From NCBI GenBank assembly GCA_030715195.1, contig JAUYVI010000007.1, positions 62,001-126,000 of the forward strand: DNA of 64,000 bases, read 5' to 3'. Positions 27,005 through 35,893 of this stretch are shown piece after piece. The position numbers and the translations under genes were made by a program. The notes beneath the pieces were generated by a model. The model worked only from the letters and a program-made list of their open reading frames with translations, was not told the origin of the DNA and made no database searches. Source of the DNA: Dongia sedimenti. GTDB lineage: Bacteria; Pseudomonadota; Alphaproteobacteria; Dongiales; Dongiaceae. Each line of letters starts with the position of its first letter. Position 1 is the stretch's first letter.

Positions 27005-30000
27005 ATGCACTTCGACGAACAACTCTGGGCGGCGACCAAAGGCTTTCGGGCGCGCATCGCCGCCGCGATAGCGCTGGGCTTTGTCTCCCTTGCGCTCGGC
27101 ATCGCGCGTTTCGTCATTCTCGGCTGGCTGATCGCGCGCCTGTTCGAGGGGGCGGCCCTGGCTGAGCTCGTGCCGGCTATCGCGTTGTTGCTTGCCGCGA
27201 TCGCCGGCCGGATGGCTCTCGAATACGGGCGCGCCCTGATCGCGCATGGGACGGCTGCCCGAATCCAGGACCGGATGAGGCTCAGCCTCTATGATCAGAT
27301 CATCCGGCTGGGACCGGCCTGGCTTGCCGAGCGGCGGACCGGCAGCATCGCGCTCTCGACCATCGACGGCGTCGAGCAGCTGCAGACCTACTTCGGCCAG
27401 TTTCTCCCACAGCTCGCCATCGCCTTGCTGGCGCCGATCCTGCTGTTCGCCATCCTGGCATTCTGGGACATTCCGGTGGCCGCGGTGATCTCGGTCGCCG
27501 CCATCCTCGCCCTCGTCCTTCCGGTCGTCCTGAAGCGCATGGGAGAAGAGTCGACCATGCGGCGGGTGAAGTCCTTCAAGGCGTTCGGCGCGGACTTTCT
27601 CGATGCGGTCCAGGGCCTGCCGACCCTCAAGGCATTCGGGCAAAGCGCCGCCTTCGGCGAACGGCTCGCGCGCAAGGCGCAGCAACTGGCCGAGAGCACG
27701 CTCTTCGTCCTGCAGGCCAGCCTGATGACCCGGGCGCTGACGGATCTCGCCATCGCGGGTGGGGCGGTTGCCGCTCTCGCGCTCGGGGCCTGGCGCGTGC
27801 GCCACGGCGAAATGAGCCTCGAGGCATTGCTGATCGTCCTGATGGCGGGGACCGAGGTGTTTCGCCCGCTCCGGGATCTGCGCACCTTGCTGCATCGGGG
27901 CATGGTGGCCAATGCGGCGGCAGTCGGAATCAAGGCCCTGCTGCAGGCGGCCCCGCCGCGGCCGCCGCGTGAGACGGCGGCAACTCCGGGGCTCGCGTCC
28001 TCGATCGCCTTCGAGAATGTGCGGTTCGGCTATTCCGATGAGCGCGGCGAGGCCCTGAGGGGCATCTCCTTCAAGGTCAAAGCCGGCGAGCGCATCGGTA
28101 TCGTCGGCCACAGCGGCTCGGGCAAATCGACCATCGTCAAGCTGCTGCTGCGATTCTACGACCCGGATTCCGGCACTATCCGCATCGGCGACCATGACGT
28201 CACGACTGTTGCCGCCGATCATATCCGCAGCCAGATCGCCGTCGTGCAGCAGGACACCTACCTCTTCTACGGCACGGTCGAGGACAACATCCGCATCGCG
28301 CGGCCCGACGCAACGGCCGCGGAGATCGCGGCGGCGGCACGTGCCGCCAACGCGCACGGGTTCATCGCCGCGCTGCCGCAGGGCTACGGCACGCTCATCG
28401 GGGAACGCGGGCTCCGGCTTTCCGGCGGACAGCGGCAGCGCATCGCAATCGCGCGCGCCGTCTTGCGCGACGCACCGATCCTGGTCCTGGATGAAGCCTT
28501 GTCGTCGGTCGATGCGGAGAACGAGAGCATCATCCAGGCGGCGCTGGATGAACTGGCCCGCACGCGAACAACGATCGTCCTCGCGCATCGTCTGTCGAGC
28601 GTGATCGACGCCGACCGCATCATCGTGGTCGCCGATGGCCAGGTGGCCGAGAGCGGTACGCATCGCGAGCTGATCGGCCGGGACGGTCCATATCGCAAGC
28701 TGATGGCCGAGCAGGTTGCGCTCGGCACGCAGGATGCCGTACTCGACTTTGGCGTCGTCGCGGAGCGAGAAAAGGAGAGCGCTGGCGAACCGGAGTCGAC
28801 GGTCACGGTGGAGCCCCAGCTCACCGAGGGTGAGAGAGTTGCCGCGGCTCTCACGCCGTTCCAGACGCTGCGGACATTGTTCGGCTTGATAACGCCCTGG
28901 CGCCGACAGCTTATCCTGACCGTGACCTCCGGCGTGGGCCGGGTCTATGCCTTGATTGCCGTCAGCACGCTCAGTGCCTTGACCGTGGCCGCGATCAAGC
29001 TGCAGGCGCCGTTCGGCGCATATCTCGTTGCGATGGCGTTGTTGGTTCCGCTCGCCGCGTTCCTGCAATGGAATGAGTCCTGGCGCTCCCATGATATGGC
29101 TTACCGCCTGCTCGCCCAGATGCGGGTCGATCTCTTCTGGGCGCTCGAGAAGCTTGCACCGGCATACCTTCTTAAGCGCCGGTCAGGCGACCTCGTCTCG
29201 CTCGGAACCCAGGACGTCGAGACGGTCGAATACTTCTTCGGCCATGTCGTGGCGCCGGCGATGGTGGCGCTCCTGGTGCCGGTGACGGTTCTGGTCGCCC
29301 TGGCCTGCATCGCCTGGCCCACCGCCCTTGTGCTCCTGCCTTTCCTGACCTATGCCGCCCTCGCACCGATCTTCGGGCGACGCAGGGTGGATGCCCTCGG
29401 CCGTCAAGCCCGTGCCCAGCTGGGCGGGCTCAATGCCTTCGTCGTCGACACCGTACAGGGCATGGGCGAGCTCATCGCCTTCCGGGCGATCGGCCTGCGG
29501 CGCATCCTATTCAAGCAGCAGATCGGCGAGTACCAGGCCACGCGCGTCGCCCTCAATGCCGACCTTTCGTTCCAGACCGCCAAACAAGAGACGGTTTCGG
29601 CCCTTGGCGCGGCTTCCGTCCTGGTGACTGCCGCTTTGCTGATCCGCACCCATGCTTTCGAGCCGACGCTTCTGCCGCTCGTCGCCTTGCTGTCCTCTGC
29701 GGCATTCGTCCCCGTATCGGAGCTTGCCCAGGCGGCGCGACAGCTTACCGATTCGATCGCATCCACACGGCGCGTCCACGCCGTCCATATCGAGCCCATT
29801 CCGGTCATGGATGGCGCGAAGCGCCTGGGGAGCTCGGCCGCGGGATCAGGGCTGGAATTTGCCGACGTGACTTTTTCTTACGCCAAGACGGGGCCCGCGG
29901 TGCTCCAGAATATCGATTTCAAAGTGCCTGTCGGCGCGCGGATTGCCTTGGTCGGCTCTTCTGGGGCGGGCAAGACGACGATCGCGAACCTGATGCTCCG

Positions 30001-30607
30001 GTTCTGGGATCCTCAGCAAGGCAGCATCAAGATCGACGGCCATGACTTGCGCGATATCACGCTCGACAGTCTTCGTGAGCATATCGCGCTCGTTGCCCAG
30101 GATACGTATCTGTTCAATGCGACACTCGCCGAGAACATCCTCCTGGCACGCCCGAACGCCGGCGTGGATGACTTGAACCAGGCCATCCAGAGGGCGGCGC
30201 TCGCGGACTTCGTTGCGTCGCTTCCGATCGGACTCGACACCCCTGTCGGAGAGCGTGGCGTTCAACTCTCCGGTGGCCAACGGCAGCGCGTATCCATTGC
30301 TCGGGCGTTCCTCAAGAACGCGCCGATCCTGATCCTGGATGAGGCTACCTCACACCTCGATGCGGCAAGCGAAGCCCATGTCCGGACGGCTCTCGATGCG
30401 CTCATGGCGGATCGGACAACCATCATCATCGCGCACCGCCTTTCGACGATTCGCGCAGCCGACGAAATTCTGGTGATGCGAGAACGGCGCATCGTGGAGC
30501 GGGGTGCGCACCGGGATCTGATCAGTCTGGGTGGCTTCTATGCCGCGTTGATCGGGCATCAGTCGACCGCGTCGGCTCGCGAATTCGTTTCGCTTGCGGG
30601 CCAATAA
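27005..30607 (+). CDS. Tandem exporter-type ABC protein (two TMD-NBD units fused)
   Basis: This is a single 1200-residue protein with two complete ABC exporter units. Unit one: six-helix membrane domain to about 320, Walker A GHSGSGKST near 368, LSGGQRQRIAIARAV near 472, VLVLDEALSSVD, VLAHRLSS. Unit two: membrane domain about 620-900, GSSGAGKTT near 982, LSGGQRQRVSIARAF near 1088, LILDEATSHLD, IIAHRLST. Both ATP sites look intact. The N-terminal half resembles CydD-like proteins. Exporter-fold pairs can also import ferric siderophores (YbtPQ, IrtAB). Next to a Fur-like-controlled binding-protein importer, a role in metallophore traffic is plausible, but thiol export (CydDC) or drug efflux cannot be excluded. 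Confidence 0.85.
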   Translation: MHFDEQLWAATKGFRARIAAAIALGFVSLALGIARFVILGWLIARLFEGAALAELVPAIALLLAAIAGRMALEYGRALIAHGTAARIQDRMRLSLYDQIIRLGPAWLAERRTGSIALSTIDGVEQLQTYFGQFLPQLAIALLAPILLFAILAFWDIPVAAVISVAAILALVLPVVLKRMGEESTMRRVKSFKAFGADFLDAVQGLPTLKAFGQSAAFGERLARKAQQLAESTLFVLQASLMTRALTDLAIAGGAVAALALGAWRVRHGEMSLEALLIVLMAGTEVFRPLRDLRTLLHRGMVANAAAVGIKALLQAAPPRPPRETAATPGLASSIAFENVRFGYSDERGEALRGISFKVKAGERIGIVGHSGSGKSTIVKLLLRFYDPDSGTIRIGDHDVTTVAADHIRSQIAVVQQDTYLFYGTVEDNIRIARPDATAAEIAAAARAANAHGFIAALPQGYGTLIGERGLRLSGGQRQRIAIARAVLRDAPILVLDEALSSVDAENESIIQAALDELARTRTTIVLAHRLSSVIDADRIIVVADGQVAESGTHRELIGRDGPYRKLMAEQVALGTQDAVLDFGVVAEREKESAGEPESTVTVEPQLTEGERVAAALTPFQTLRTLFGLITPWRRQLILTVTSGVGRVYALIAVSTLSALTVAAIKLQAPFGAYLVAMALLVPLAAFLQWNESWRSHDMAYRLLAQMRVDLFWALEKLAPAYLLKRRSGDLVSLGTQDVETVEYFFGHVVAPAMVALLVPVTVLVALACIAWPTALVLLPFLTYAALAPIFGRRRVDALGRQARAQLGGLNAFVVDTVQGMGELIAFRAIGLRRILFKQQIGEYQATRVALNADLSFQTAKQETVSALGAASVLVTAALLIRTHAFEPTLLPLVALLSSAAFVPVSELAQAARQLTDSIASTRRVHAVHIEPIPVMDGAKRLGSSAAGSGLEFADVTFSYAKTGPAVLQNIDFKVPVGARIALVGSSGAGKTTIANLMLRFWDPQQGSIKIDGHDLRDITLDSLREHIALVAQDTYLFNATLAENILLARPNAGVDDLNQAIQRAALADFVASLPIGLDTPVGERGVQLSGGQRQRVSIARAFLKNAPILILDEATSHLDAASEAHVRTALDALMADRTTIIIAHRLSTIRAADEILVMRERRIVERGAHRDLISLGGFYAALIGHQSTASAREFVSLAGQ

Positions 30608-30733
30608 TCGGTTGCCCTAGGCCGGGTGGGTCATGCCCAGCTCTTTGGCCAAGCGCCGGTCCGGAAATGGCGCAAAGCTGACCCCGGCGGGGACACTAGC
30701 ACCAAGGAATGGCGCCTCGTTCGACATCGGCAG

Positions 30734-30823
30734 GTCGGCTTTGAGCACGAAGCGGACGATGCGTGGCGATTCCTGGAAGCAATGCGGGGGAGGCTTGAAG
30801 AGTTCTCGCTGTCGCTGCCACCC
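30734..30823 (+). pseudogene. Group II intron reverse transcriptase, small remnant
   Basis: One plus-strand frame reads VGFEHEADDAWRFLEAMRGR, then LEEFSLSL. This is the stretch just after the YADD catalytic motif in group II intron maturases (typically DIVVGFEHEADARRFL...ERLEEFSLSLHPEKT). The catalytic motif and everything else are missing. I see no intron RNA domain V nearby. It marks a past retroelement at the left edge of the unusual 31-53 kb region. Confidence 0.55.
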
Positions 30824-30892
30824 GGAGAGCTGATCTCCGGTGCACAGGGATGGCGAGGTTGGCCACACGCATTCTTATCACGGCAGAAGAGT

Positions 30893-31765
30893 TCACGGGC
30901 GTCCGAGAAGTACGGCTAGAACGCCACGGAGCGATCCGGCGCGCCGAGCCTTCTCCAGCAGTGCGATCCAGCCGTTGAAGGCGATCCGGATCGGATTGTA
31001 GCCGGCCTGACCGAGGGTCGTGCCGTAGCGAAGGGGCTCGTCTTGCGGTGCTGTGGCGAATGTGCCGAACAGGCGATCGAACACGATCAGAATGCCGCCG
31101 AAGTTCCGGTCCAGGCAGGCGGTATTGGCCGCATGATGGACGCGATGATGCGTCGGCGTGTTCAGCACCCATTCCAGCGGGCCCAACCTGCCGATGAGAG
31201 TGGTGTGCAGGAGGAGCTGGTAGGTAAGGTTGAAGGCGACCGCAGTTGCGACGGCGCCGGGTGGAAAGCCGATCCAGACCGGCAGCATGAAGAAGACCCA
31301 GCCGCCAGAGAACAGTCCGGTCCAGCCCAGGCGGTAGGCTGAAGTCAAATTGAAGCGGCTCGAAGAATGGTGCACCACGTGACTCGCCCACATCCAAGCC
31401 ACCAGATGGCTGCAGCGGTGGAACCAGTAGTAGACGAAGTCGACCAGAACAAGGAGGGGGGGCCAGGCGATGGGATCGGTCATCTCAATCTGCATCAGAC
31501 GATGGTCCGCCGCGAAACCGATGATCGGCAGAATCATGGTCGCCGTGGCGCCGCGCAGCAGAATTTGCCCAAGAACGATTCCGAAAGTGGCGGCGGTCTC
31601 CCGAAGGTCGTGTGGCCGGTCATAGCGGGGTGTCGCCTGGGCCGCCGGTCCGGCGGAGCGTGTCGCCGCCCACCGGAGCCAGAAGAACTCGCCCAGCACA
31701 AGGCCGAGGATCAGCAACGTCACCCAGGGCGAGTGCCGCATTGGGTCGAATGCAGGAAGTTCCAT
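30893..31765 (-). CDS. Sterol desaturase / fatty acid hydroxylase family membrane protein, copy 1
   Basis: The start at 31765 (MELPAFDPMRH) follows GGAG and gives 290 residues; the longer frame upstream is not coding-like. There are four or so membrane segments. The di-iron histidine boxes are complete: HRCSH near residue 133, HVVHHSS near 147, and HHRVHHA near 230, as in the fatty-acid-hydroxylase superfamily. These enzymes hydroxylate or desaturate membrane lipids. It is closely related to the copy at 52166-53017 (shared LGPLEWV.NTP.HHRVHHA and FGGILIVFDRLFGTFA). Its lipid substrate is unknown. Confidence 0.88.
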   Translation of the reverse strand: MELPAFDPMRHSPWVTLLILGLVLGEFFWLRWAATRSAGPAAQATPRYDRPHDLRETAATFGIVLGQILLRGATATMILPIIGFAADHRLMQIEMTDPIAWPPLLVLVDFVYYWFHRCSHLVAWMWASHVVHHSSSRFNLTSAYRLGWTGLFSGGWVFFMLPVWIGFPPGAVATAVAFNLTYQLLLHTTLIGRLGPLEWVLNTPTHHRVHHAANTACLDRNFGGILIVFDRLFGTFATAPQDEPLRYGTTLGQAGYNPIRIAFNGWIALLEKARRAGSLRGVLAVLLGRP

Positions 31766-31778
31766 CGATCGTCTCCGC

Positions 31779-31810
31779 GCCGGGCCGCGCAGGGGCTCGC
31801 GCGACCCGGC
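31779..31810. promoter_or_regulatory. Stem-loop just upstream of hydroxylase copy 1
   Basis: GCCGGG-C-CGCGC at 31779-31790 pairs with GCGCG-A-CCCGGC at 31799-31810, with one mismatch and an 8-base loop. It lies 14 bases before the minus-strand start at 31765 and about 9 bases after the stop of the secreted repeat gene. It could be a processing or attenuation hairpin. No T run follows. Confidence 0.4.
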
Positions 31811-31818
31811 TTCAGGGT

Positions 31819-32598
31819 CTACGGCTGGACCGTGACCCAGCTGTTGGTGTGCGTCACCTGCTCGCCGTTCGGTCCGGTCGTGGTCGTCTGGCTGGTGCAG
31901 CCGGCGCCGGCCTTGCACTGTCCGCTTCCGGATTTGGTCGAGGTGTTGCCGTTCGCGCCGGTCGTCGTCTTCTCGACGGTCCAACCGCCGTTGCCGGTTT
32001 GCTGCACGGTGGCGGAACTCGTGGCGGTGTTTCCGTTCGTGCCGGTCACCGTCGAACTGTGGGTGACACCGCCCTCTCCGGTGGCGGCGGTCGAGGTGGA
32101 CTTGGTCCAGGTCTGGCCGCTCGGCATCGTGCCGGTCACGGTCTTGCTGCAGCCGGACCCTGCGGCGCAGGAACCGGAGCCTGAGACCTCGACGGACTGG
32201 CCGTTAGGTCCGGTCTTGCTGCGCTGAGTGGTCCAGCCGCCATTCCCCGTTGCCTGGGCCGAGCCGCTGGTGGTCACGGTCTTGCCGTTGGCGCCGGTGG
32301 TGGTGGAACCGTAGGTGACCCCGCCGTTACCGGTCGCCTGAAGTGACTTCGACTTGTTCCAGGAGTTGCCGTTGGGACCGGTCGTGGTCGATTGCGTGCT
32401 GCAACCGACACCGGCTGTACATGAACCGTTCTTGGATTTCGTCACCGTGTTGCCGTTGGCCCCGGTCCAGGTCCCGGTATGCTTCCAGTCCTTCGCGGCA
32501 GCCGGCTCAGCCAGGGCCGCGAGCAGCATCAGCGCAATGCCTCCGCCGGCCATCATCCGGCGCCAATTCGTGCGATGAAAGGATCTAGCCTGCGTCAT
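31819..32598 (-). CDS. Secreted Gly/Thr/Ser-rich repeat protein
   Basis: I choose ATG 32598 (MTQARSFHRTNWRR; 259 residues), which has GGAG about nine bases upstream. A signal peptide (MMAGGGIALMLLAALAEPAAA-KDW) precedes about nine imperfect ~22-residue repeats built on T(G)xNGxTxxxS, alternating with two short variants: QxTGNGG-W/V-T and C-x-A-G-x-GC. There are three Cys pairs of the CxAGxGC type, probably disulfide-bonded. The repeats suggest a short-strand beta-roll or amyloid-like structural protein of the cell surface or matrix. I know no named family. It is transcribed with the EF-hand gene upstream and the hydroxylase downstream. Confidence 0.72.
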   Translation of the reverse strand: MTQARSFHRTNWRRMMAGGGIALMLLAALAEPAAAKDWKHTGTWTGANGNTVTKSKNGSCTAGVGCSTQSTTTGPNGNSWNKSKSLQATGNGGVTYGSTTTGANGKTVTTSGSAQATGNGGWTTQRSKTGPNGQSVEVSGSGSCAAGSGCSKTVTGTMPSGQTWTKSTSTAATGEGGVTHSSTVTGTNGNTATSSATVQQTGNGGWTVEKTTTGANGNTSTKSGSGQCKAGAGCTSQTTTTGPNGEQVTHTNSWVTVQP

Positions 32599-32633
32599 TG
32601 GGTGGTCTCCATGGTTGAAGTTGATCTTCAGCA

Positions 32634-32954
32634 TCACTGCGGTCGGAAGGCGCGAACCAGCGCCTTGACCTCGTCACGGGTGATCTTCCCGTCGCCGTTA
32701 CCATCGAGCTTCGCCAGCTGCGCCAGGCGCGCATTGACGTACTCAACCTCGGTGACGGTGCCGTCCTTGTTGGCATCCAGCTGGCCAAACTCCTGCTGAA
32801 GAATGGCCGTCGCCTCGGCGATCGAGATGGCGCGGTCGCCGTCGGTATCGGCGCCGCGCAGCATCTGGAGATCCTGGGCCTCGGCAGCATCGGAGAGTTG
32901 CGCGATGCCGAAGGCCGCGAGGCCGAACGCCAGCAGGAAGTACGGTTTCATCAT
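32634..32954 (-). CDS. Secreted EF-hand calcium-binding protein
   Basis: ATG 32954 after AGGAG gives 106 residues: signal peptide MMKPYFLLAFGLAAFG...SDAAEAQ, then three EF-hand loops, DTDGDRAISIAE, DANKDGTVTEVE and DGNGDGKITRDE. Each has Asp at positions 1, 3 and 5 (Asn/Asp allowed) and Glu at 12, so calcium binding is very likely. It faces the first response regulator across a 169-base divergent promoter region that carries a tandem operator-like repeat. A periplasmic calcium sensor or buffer role fits the calcium-loop-rich giant proteins at 38-49 kb. Confidence 0.85.
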   Translation of the reverse strand: MMKPYFLLAFGLAAFGIAQLSDAAEAQDLQMLRGADTDGDRAISIAEATAILQQEFGQLDANKDGTVTEVEYVNARLAQLAKLDGNGDGKITRDEVKALVRAFRPQ

Positions 32955-33060
32955 TGCTTTCTTCGCTCCTTCGATTGCGGCCGCTTCGGGCATTCCAATC
33001 CGTCGCTTGGCCGTGGGAGGAGCATGGCGTTGCCGCGCGACCGGGCGATTTCCCGGGTGC

Positions 33061-33076
33061 TACGACGTGTTACGAA
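33061..33076. promoter_or_regulatory. Tandem half-site TACGAC-N4-TACGAA (variant of the TACAAA motif)
   Basis: TACGAC at 33061-33066 and TACGAA at 33071-33076 repeat with a 10-bp period between the divergent EF-hand gene and response regulator 1. GTTAC at 33069-33073 and GTAAC at 33079-33083 also form an inverted pair. Direct repeats about one helical turn apart are typical of OmpR/PhoB-type sites, so autoregulation is likely. Confidence 0.4.
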
Positions 33077-33123
33077 ATGTAACGGCGCTTGAGCCTGCCG
33101 CCTCGCTCGGGCAAAAGGAGGGC

Positions 33124-33906
33124 ATGCAACACGGGAAAACCATCCTGCTCGTCGAAGACGATCGCGAGATCGGTCGCCTGGTCTGCGGGCTGCTCAGCCG
33201 GGAGGGTTTCTCGCCCCGCCACGTCACTTCCGGCTTCGAGATGGACAGCGTCCTTGGCGAAGGCAGCCGCAACGGTAAGCCGATCAACCTCGTCATCCTC
33301 GACCTGATGCTGCCCGGCGAGGATGGTCTTTCGATCTGCCGCCGGCTGCGCGCGGCTGGCAACCTGCCGATCCTGATGCTGACGGCGAAGAAAGACGATA
33401 TCGACCGCATCATCGGCCTCGAGATGGGGGCCGATGACTACCTGTCGAAGCCCTTCAATCCGCGGGAGCTGCTGGCGCGCATCCGGGCCATCCTGCGCCG
33501 GGCATCGCCCGCAAGGCTGGAGTCCTCCTCTCCCACGCCTGTTCCGGATCCGCCACCGCCATCCGGTGTCGCGAGTCTGTTGCCGCCGCCGGAACGCCTG
33601 GCCTTCGCCGGCTTCATCTTCGATCTCGGGGCGCACCGACTGTTCCGTGGCGAAGCAGAAATCGAGCTCTCGACCGGAGACTACGAGATCCTGGTGGCCT
33701 TGGCTCGGCACCCGCAGCGCGTCTTGAGCCGCGATCAGCTCCTCGACCTCGCCAAGGGGCGGAGCTGGGAGGCCTATGACCGCTCGGTTGACGTCGCCCT
33801 CTCGCGTCTGCGCCGAAAGATCGAGGATGACCCGACCCGACCGGTCCTCATCAAGACCATCCGCAATGCAGGTTACATGCTGGCCGTACCGGTCGAGCGA
33901 CTCTGA
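33124..33906 (+). CDS. OmpR-family response regulator, copy 1
   Basis: The ATG at 33124 after AAAGGAGGGC gives 260 residues. The receiver domain has the acidic pair EDD near residue 12, the phospho-acceptor Asp60 in VILDLMLPGEDG, Thr in MLTAK, and Lys in SKPF. A Pro-rich linker (PTPVPDPPPPSG) leads to a winged-helix DNA-binding domain ending IKTIRNAGYMLAVPV. Its stop overlaps the kinase start by one base (TGATG). It is a paralogue of the regulator at 49714. Confidence 0.93.
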   Translation: MQHGKTILLVEDDREIGRLVCGLLSREGFSPRHVTSGFEMDSVLGEGSRNGKPINLVILDLMLPGEDGLSICRRLRAAGNLPILMLTAKKDDIDRIIGLEMGADDYLSKPFNPRELLARIRAILRRASPARLESSSPTPVPDPPPPSGVASLLPPPERLAFAGFIFDLGAHRLFRGEAEIELSTGDYEILVALARHPQRVLSRDQLLDLAKGRSWEAYDRSVDVALSRLRRKIEDDPTRPVLIKTIRNAGYMLAVPVERL

Positions 33907-35318
33907 TGGCCATGCGCGGCATCGGCCTTCGCATCACGATGATCATGAGCATCTCCCTGCTGGTGCTGATGCTGGCGGCCGCCGCAGCCTATATGGTGCT
34001 GCATCGCGGCGACCACACCGCTTTTCGGCTGCCGTTGCCGGACCAGGTGGGCGCCATCGCCGATCTGGTCGAGCAGGCGCCGCCGGAGGCACTTGCGACC
34101 GTGTTGCGCGCGGTGAATTCCGACACGCTAGCAGTGACCGTGCAGTTGAACGCGCCGAGCTCTGTCGGCAGTGTGCCCGCACCCGGAATCAGCTGGATCT
34201 TGCAGAGCTACATCAGTTCGAGCCAGGGCCGGAGGATCGAGGCGATGTTCCCAATCCAGGACGACGGGCAGCCGATAGCGCTGCAGTCCGACGGCGAGAC
34301 AGGTGAACCGACGGCGACGACGCTGCCATTGCGGCTGGTGGTGACGCTGAAGGATAATCGCCATTTGGTGCTGGAAACCAAACGCGGCATCATTGCGCGC
34401 CTTGCCGGCTTCCGTCTCGTGCTTTTGCTGCTGGTGCTGGCGATCGCGCTCAGCAGCTCGGCGCTGTGGTTCCTACGCCGGCAAGTCGGCCCGATCGAAC
34501 AGTTGGCGGCTCTGGTCGAACGCGTTGGGCCAGATCTAGCCGCCGAGACGACCCAGGTGGATACGAGATCAAAGCAAGCGTCGCCCGACCTTCAGCAGCT
34601 GTCGAATACAGGCGGCAAGGAGACCCGACAGCTCGCCGCCGCTATCCTGCGTATGCAGCAGCGCATCCGCGACCTGCTTGCGGGCCGGAGCCGCATGCTA
34701 GCGGCGATCGGCCACGATTTCGGCACCTATTTGACGCGCCTGCGTCTGCGCAGCGAATTCATAGTCGATCCCGACCAGCGAGCTAGCGCTATCCGTGACA
34801 TCGAGAACATGGACGCGCTGATCACAGGCACCCTGACTCTGGCGCAATCCGACCAGAGCCGTGAGGCGCGCGAGACGGTCGATTTGGTCGCACTGGTGCG
34901 CCGCCACGCCGAGGGCTTCGCCAGCGCCGTTGAGCGGGTGCGTTTCCAGGCGGCCGAAGCGCACCTGCCGGCTGTTGTGCAGCCGATCGCCTTCGGCCGT
35001 GCCGTCACCAACCTTATCTCCAACGCGCTGCGCTACGGCCTGGAGGCTGATGTCAGCGTCCGCCGCGAGGACGAAGAAGCCGTGGTGTGGGTCGAAGACC
35101 GTGGCCCGGGGATTCCGCTGGGCGAACGCGCAATCGTGCTGGAGCCATTCCACCGCCGCGACTCCGCTCGCAACCTCGACCAGGCCGGCTTCGGCCTCGG
35201 CCTCGCGATCGTCGCCGACATCCTCCGCCTGAACGATGCGACCCTGGCCTTCGAAGATCGCGAAGGCGGTGGCTTACGTGTCGTGGTGCGGGTGAAGGTC
35301 GCTGACGATCAAGGATGA
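33906..35318 (+). CDS. Sensor histidine kinase, copy 1
   Basis: It has 470 residues. Two membrane segments (about 8-32 and 160-185) bracket a ~125-residue periplasmic sensor. A HAMP-like linker is followed by the His box with His270 in GHDFGTYLTRLRLR. The usual Pro after Thr is Tyr. The ATPase domain has the N box NLISNALRYG, DRGPGIP and FGLGLAIV. It pairs with the regulator just upstream. The periplasmic domain has no recognised fold and differs fully from that of kinase 2, so the two should sense different cues. Confidence 0.92.
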   Translation: MAMRGIGLRITMIMSISLLVLMLAAAAAYMVLHRGDHTAFRLPLPDQVGAIADLVEQAPPEALATVLRAVNSDTLAVTVQLNAPSSVGSVPAPGISWILQSYISSSQGRRIEAMFPIQDDGQPIALQSDGETGEPTATTLPLRLVVTLKDNRHLVLETKRGIIARLAGFRLVLLLLVLAIALSSSALWFLRRQVGPIEQLAALVERVGPDLAAETTQVDTRSKQASPDLQQLSNTGGKETRQLAAAILRMQQRIRDLLAGRSRMLAAIGHDFGTYLTRLRLRSEFIVDPDQRASAIRDIENMDALITGTLTLAQSDQSREARETVDLVALVRRHAEGFASAVERVRFQAAEAHLPAVVQPIAFGRAVTNLISNALRYGLEADVSVRREDEEAVVWVEDRGPGIPLGERAIVLEPFHRRDSARNLDQAGFGLGLAIVADILRLNDATLAFEDREGGGLRVVVRVKVADDQG

Positions 35319-35365
35319 TGCCGGCAACATCCACAAGGAGAAGAGATTTGAAGAGGGGAAAGGGG

Positions 35366-35797
35366 ATGCGAGCCCGAAAGGACAACAAGGGCGTTCCGAA
35401 CGCGGTCGACGTTCATGTCGGCAACCGCATTCGGCAGCGTCGGACACTACTTGGAATGAGTCAGACGCATCTCGCAGAGCAGATCGGCCTGACGTTCCAA
35501 CAAGTGCAGAAGTACGAGCGCGGCACCAATCGCGTCAGCGCTAGTCGCCTGTTTGACCTGGGCCGCGTGCTTGACGTCCCGATCAAACACTTCTTCGTAG
35601 AGATGAGCGCGCACGTGGAGGAGCAGAGCCCTCGGAGGCTCCTCGGAACAGCGCCGAGGCTACCGGATGACGAACTCGACCCGATGGTGCGCCGCGAAAC
35701 GCTGGAACTCGTGCGAGCGTACTATCGGATCGAAGATCCGGTGCTCCGCAAGCGACTGACGGATCTCGTTCGATCCATCAAGCAGACGGAAGAGTGA
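35366..35797 (+). CDS. XRE-family DNA-binding regulator (PraR-like architecture)
   Basis: ATG 35366 gives 143 residues; a TTG at 35348 after AAGGAGAAG is an alternative start. The Cro/CI helix-turn-helix reads IRQRRTLLGMSQTHLAEQIG and FQQVQKYERGTNRVSASRLF. The C-terminal helix ELVRAYYRIEDPVLRKRL is typical of alphaproteobacterial regulators of the PraR/SinR type. PraR controls adhesins and biofilm in rhizobia, which would suit the surface-protein genes here; this is by analogy only. Confidence 0.8.
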   Translation: MRARKDNKGVPNAVDVHVGNRIRQRRTLLGMSQTHLAEQIGLTFQQVQKYERGTNRVSASRLFDLGRVLDVPIKHFFVEMSAHVEEQSPRRLLGTAPRLPDDELDPMVRRETLELVRAYYRIEDPVLRKRLTDLVRSIKQTEE

Positions 35798-35877
35798 CAC
35801 CCTCTTCGTCCCGCGGCGAGTGGGAAGGGGCGTGCGAGGAGTGTGGGCGGTACAGCCGTGTGGTCTTCAGCCGCCTG

Positions 35878-35893
35878 TACAAAATACTACAAA
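35878..35893. promoter_or_regulatory. Tandem half-site TACAAA-N4-TACAAA (before the EAL gene)
   Basis: TACAAA at 35878-35883 and 35888-35893, 10 bp apart, preceded by GCCTG. The same 11-base string GCCTGTACAAA recurs at 37915-37925. It lies about 140 bases before the likely EAL start and argues that the frame upstream of 36032 is not coding. Confidence 0.5.

Noticed and set aside
26972..29092. A 706-residue minus-strand frame opposite the tandem ABC gene
   Set aside because: Antisense shadow of a gene with intact Walker and signature motifs.
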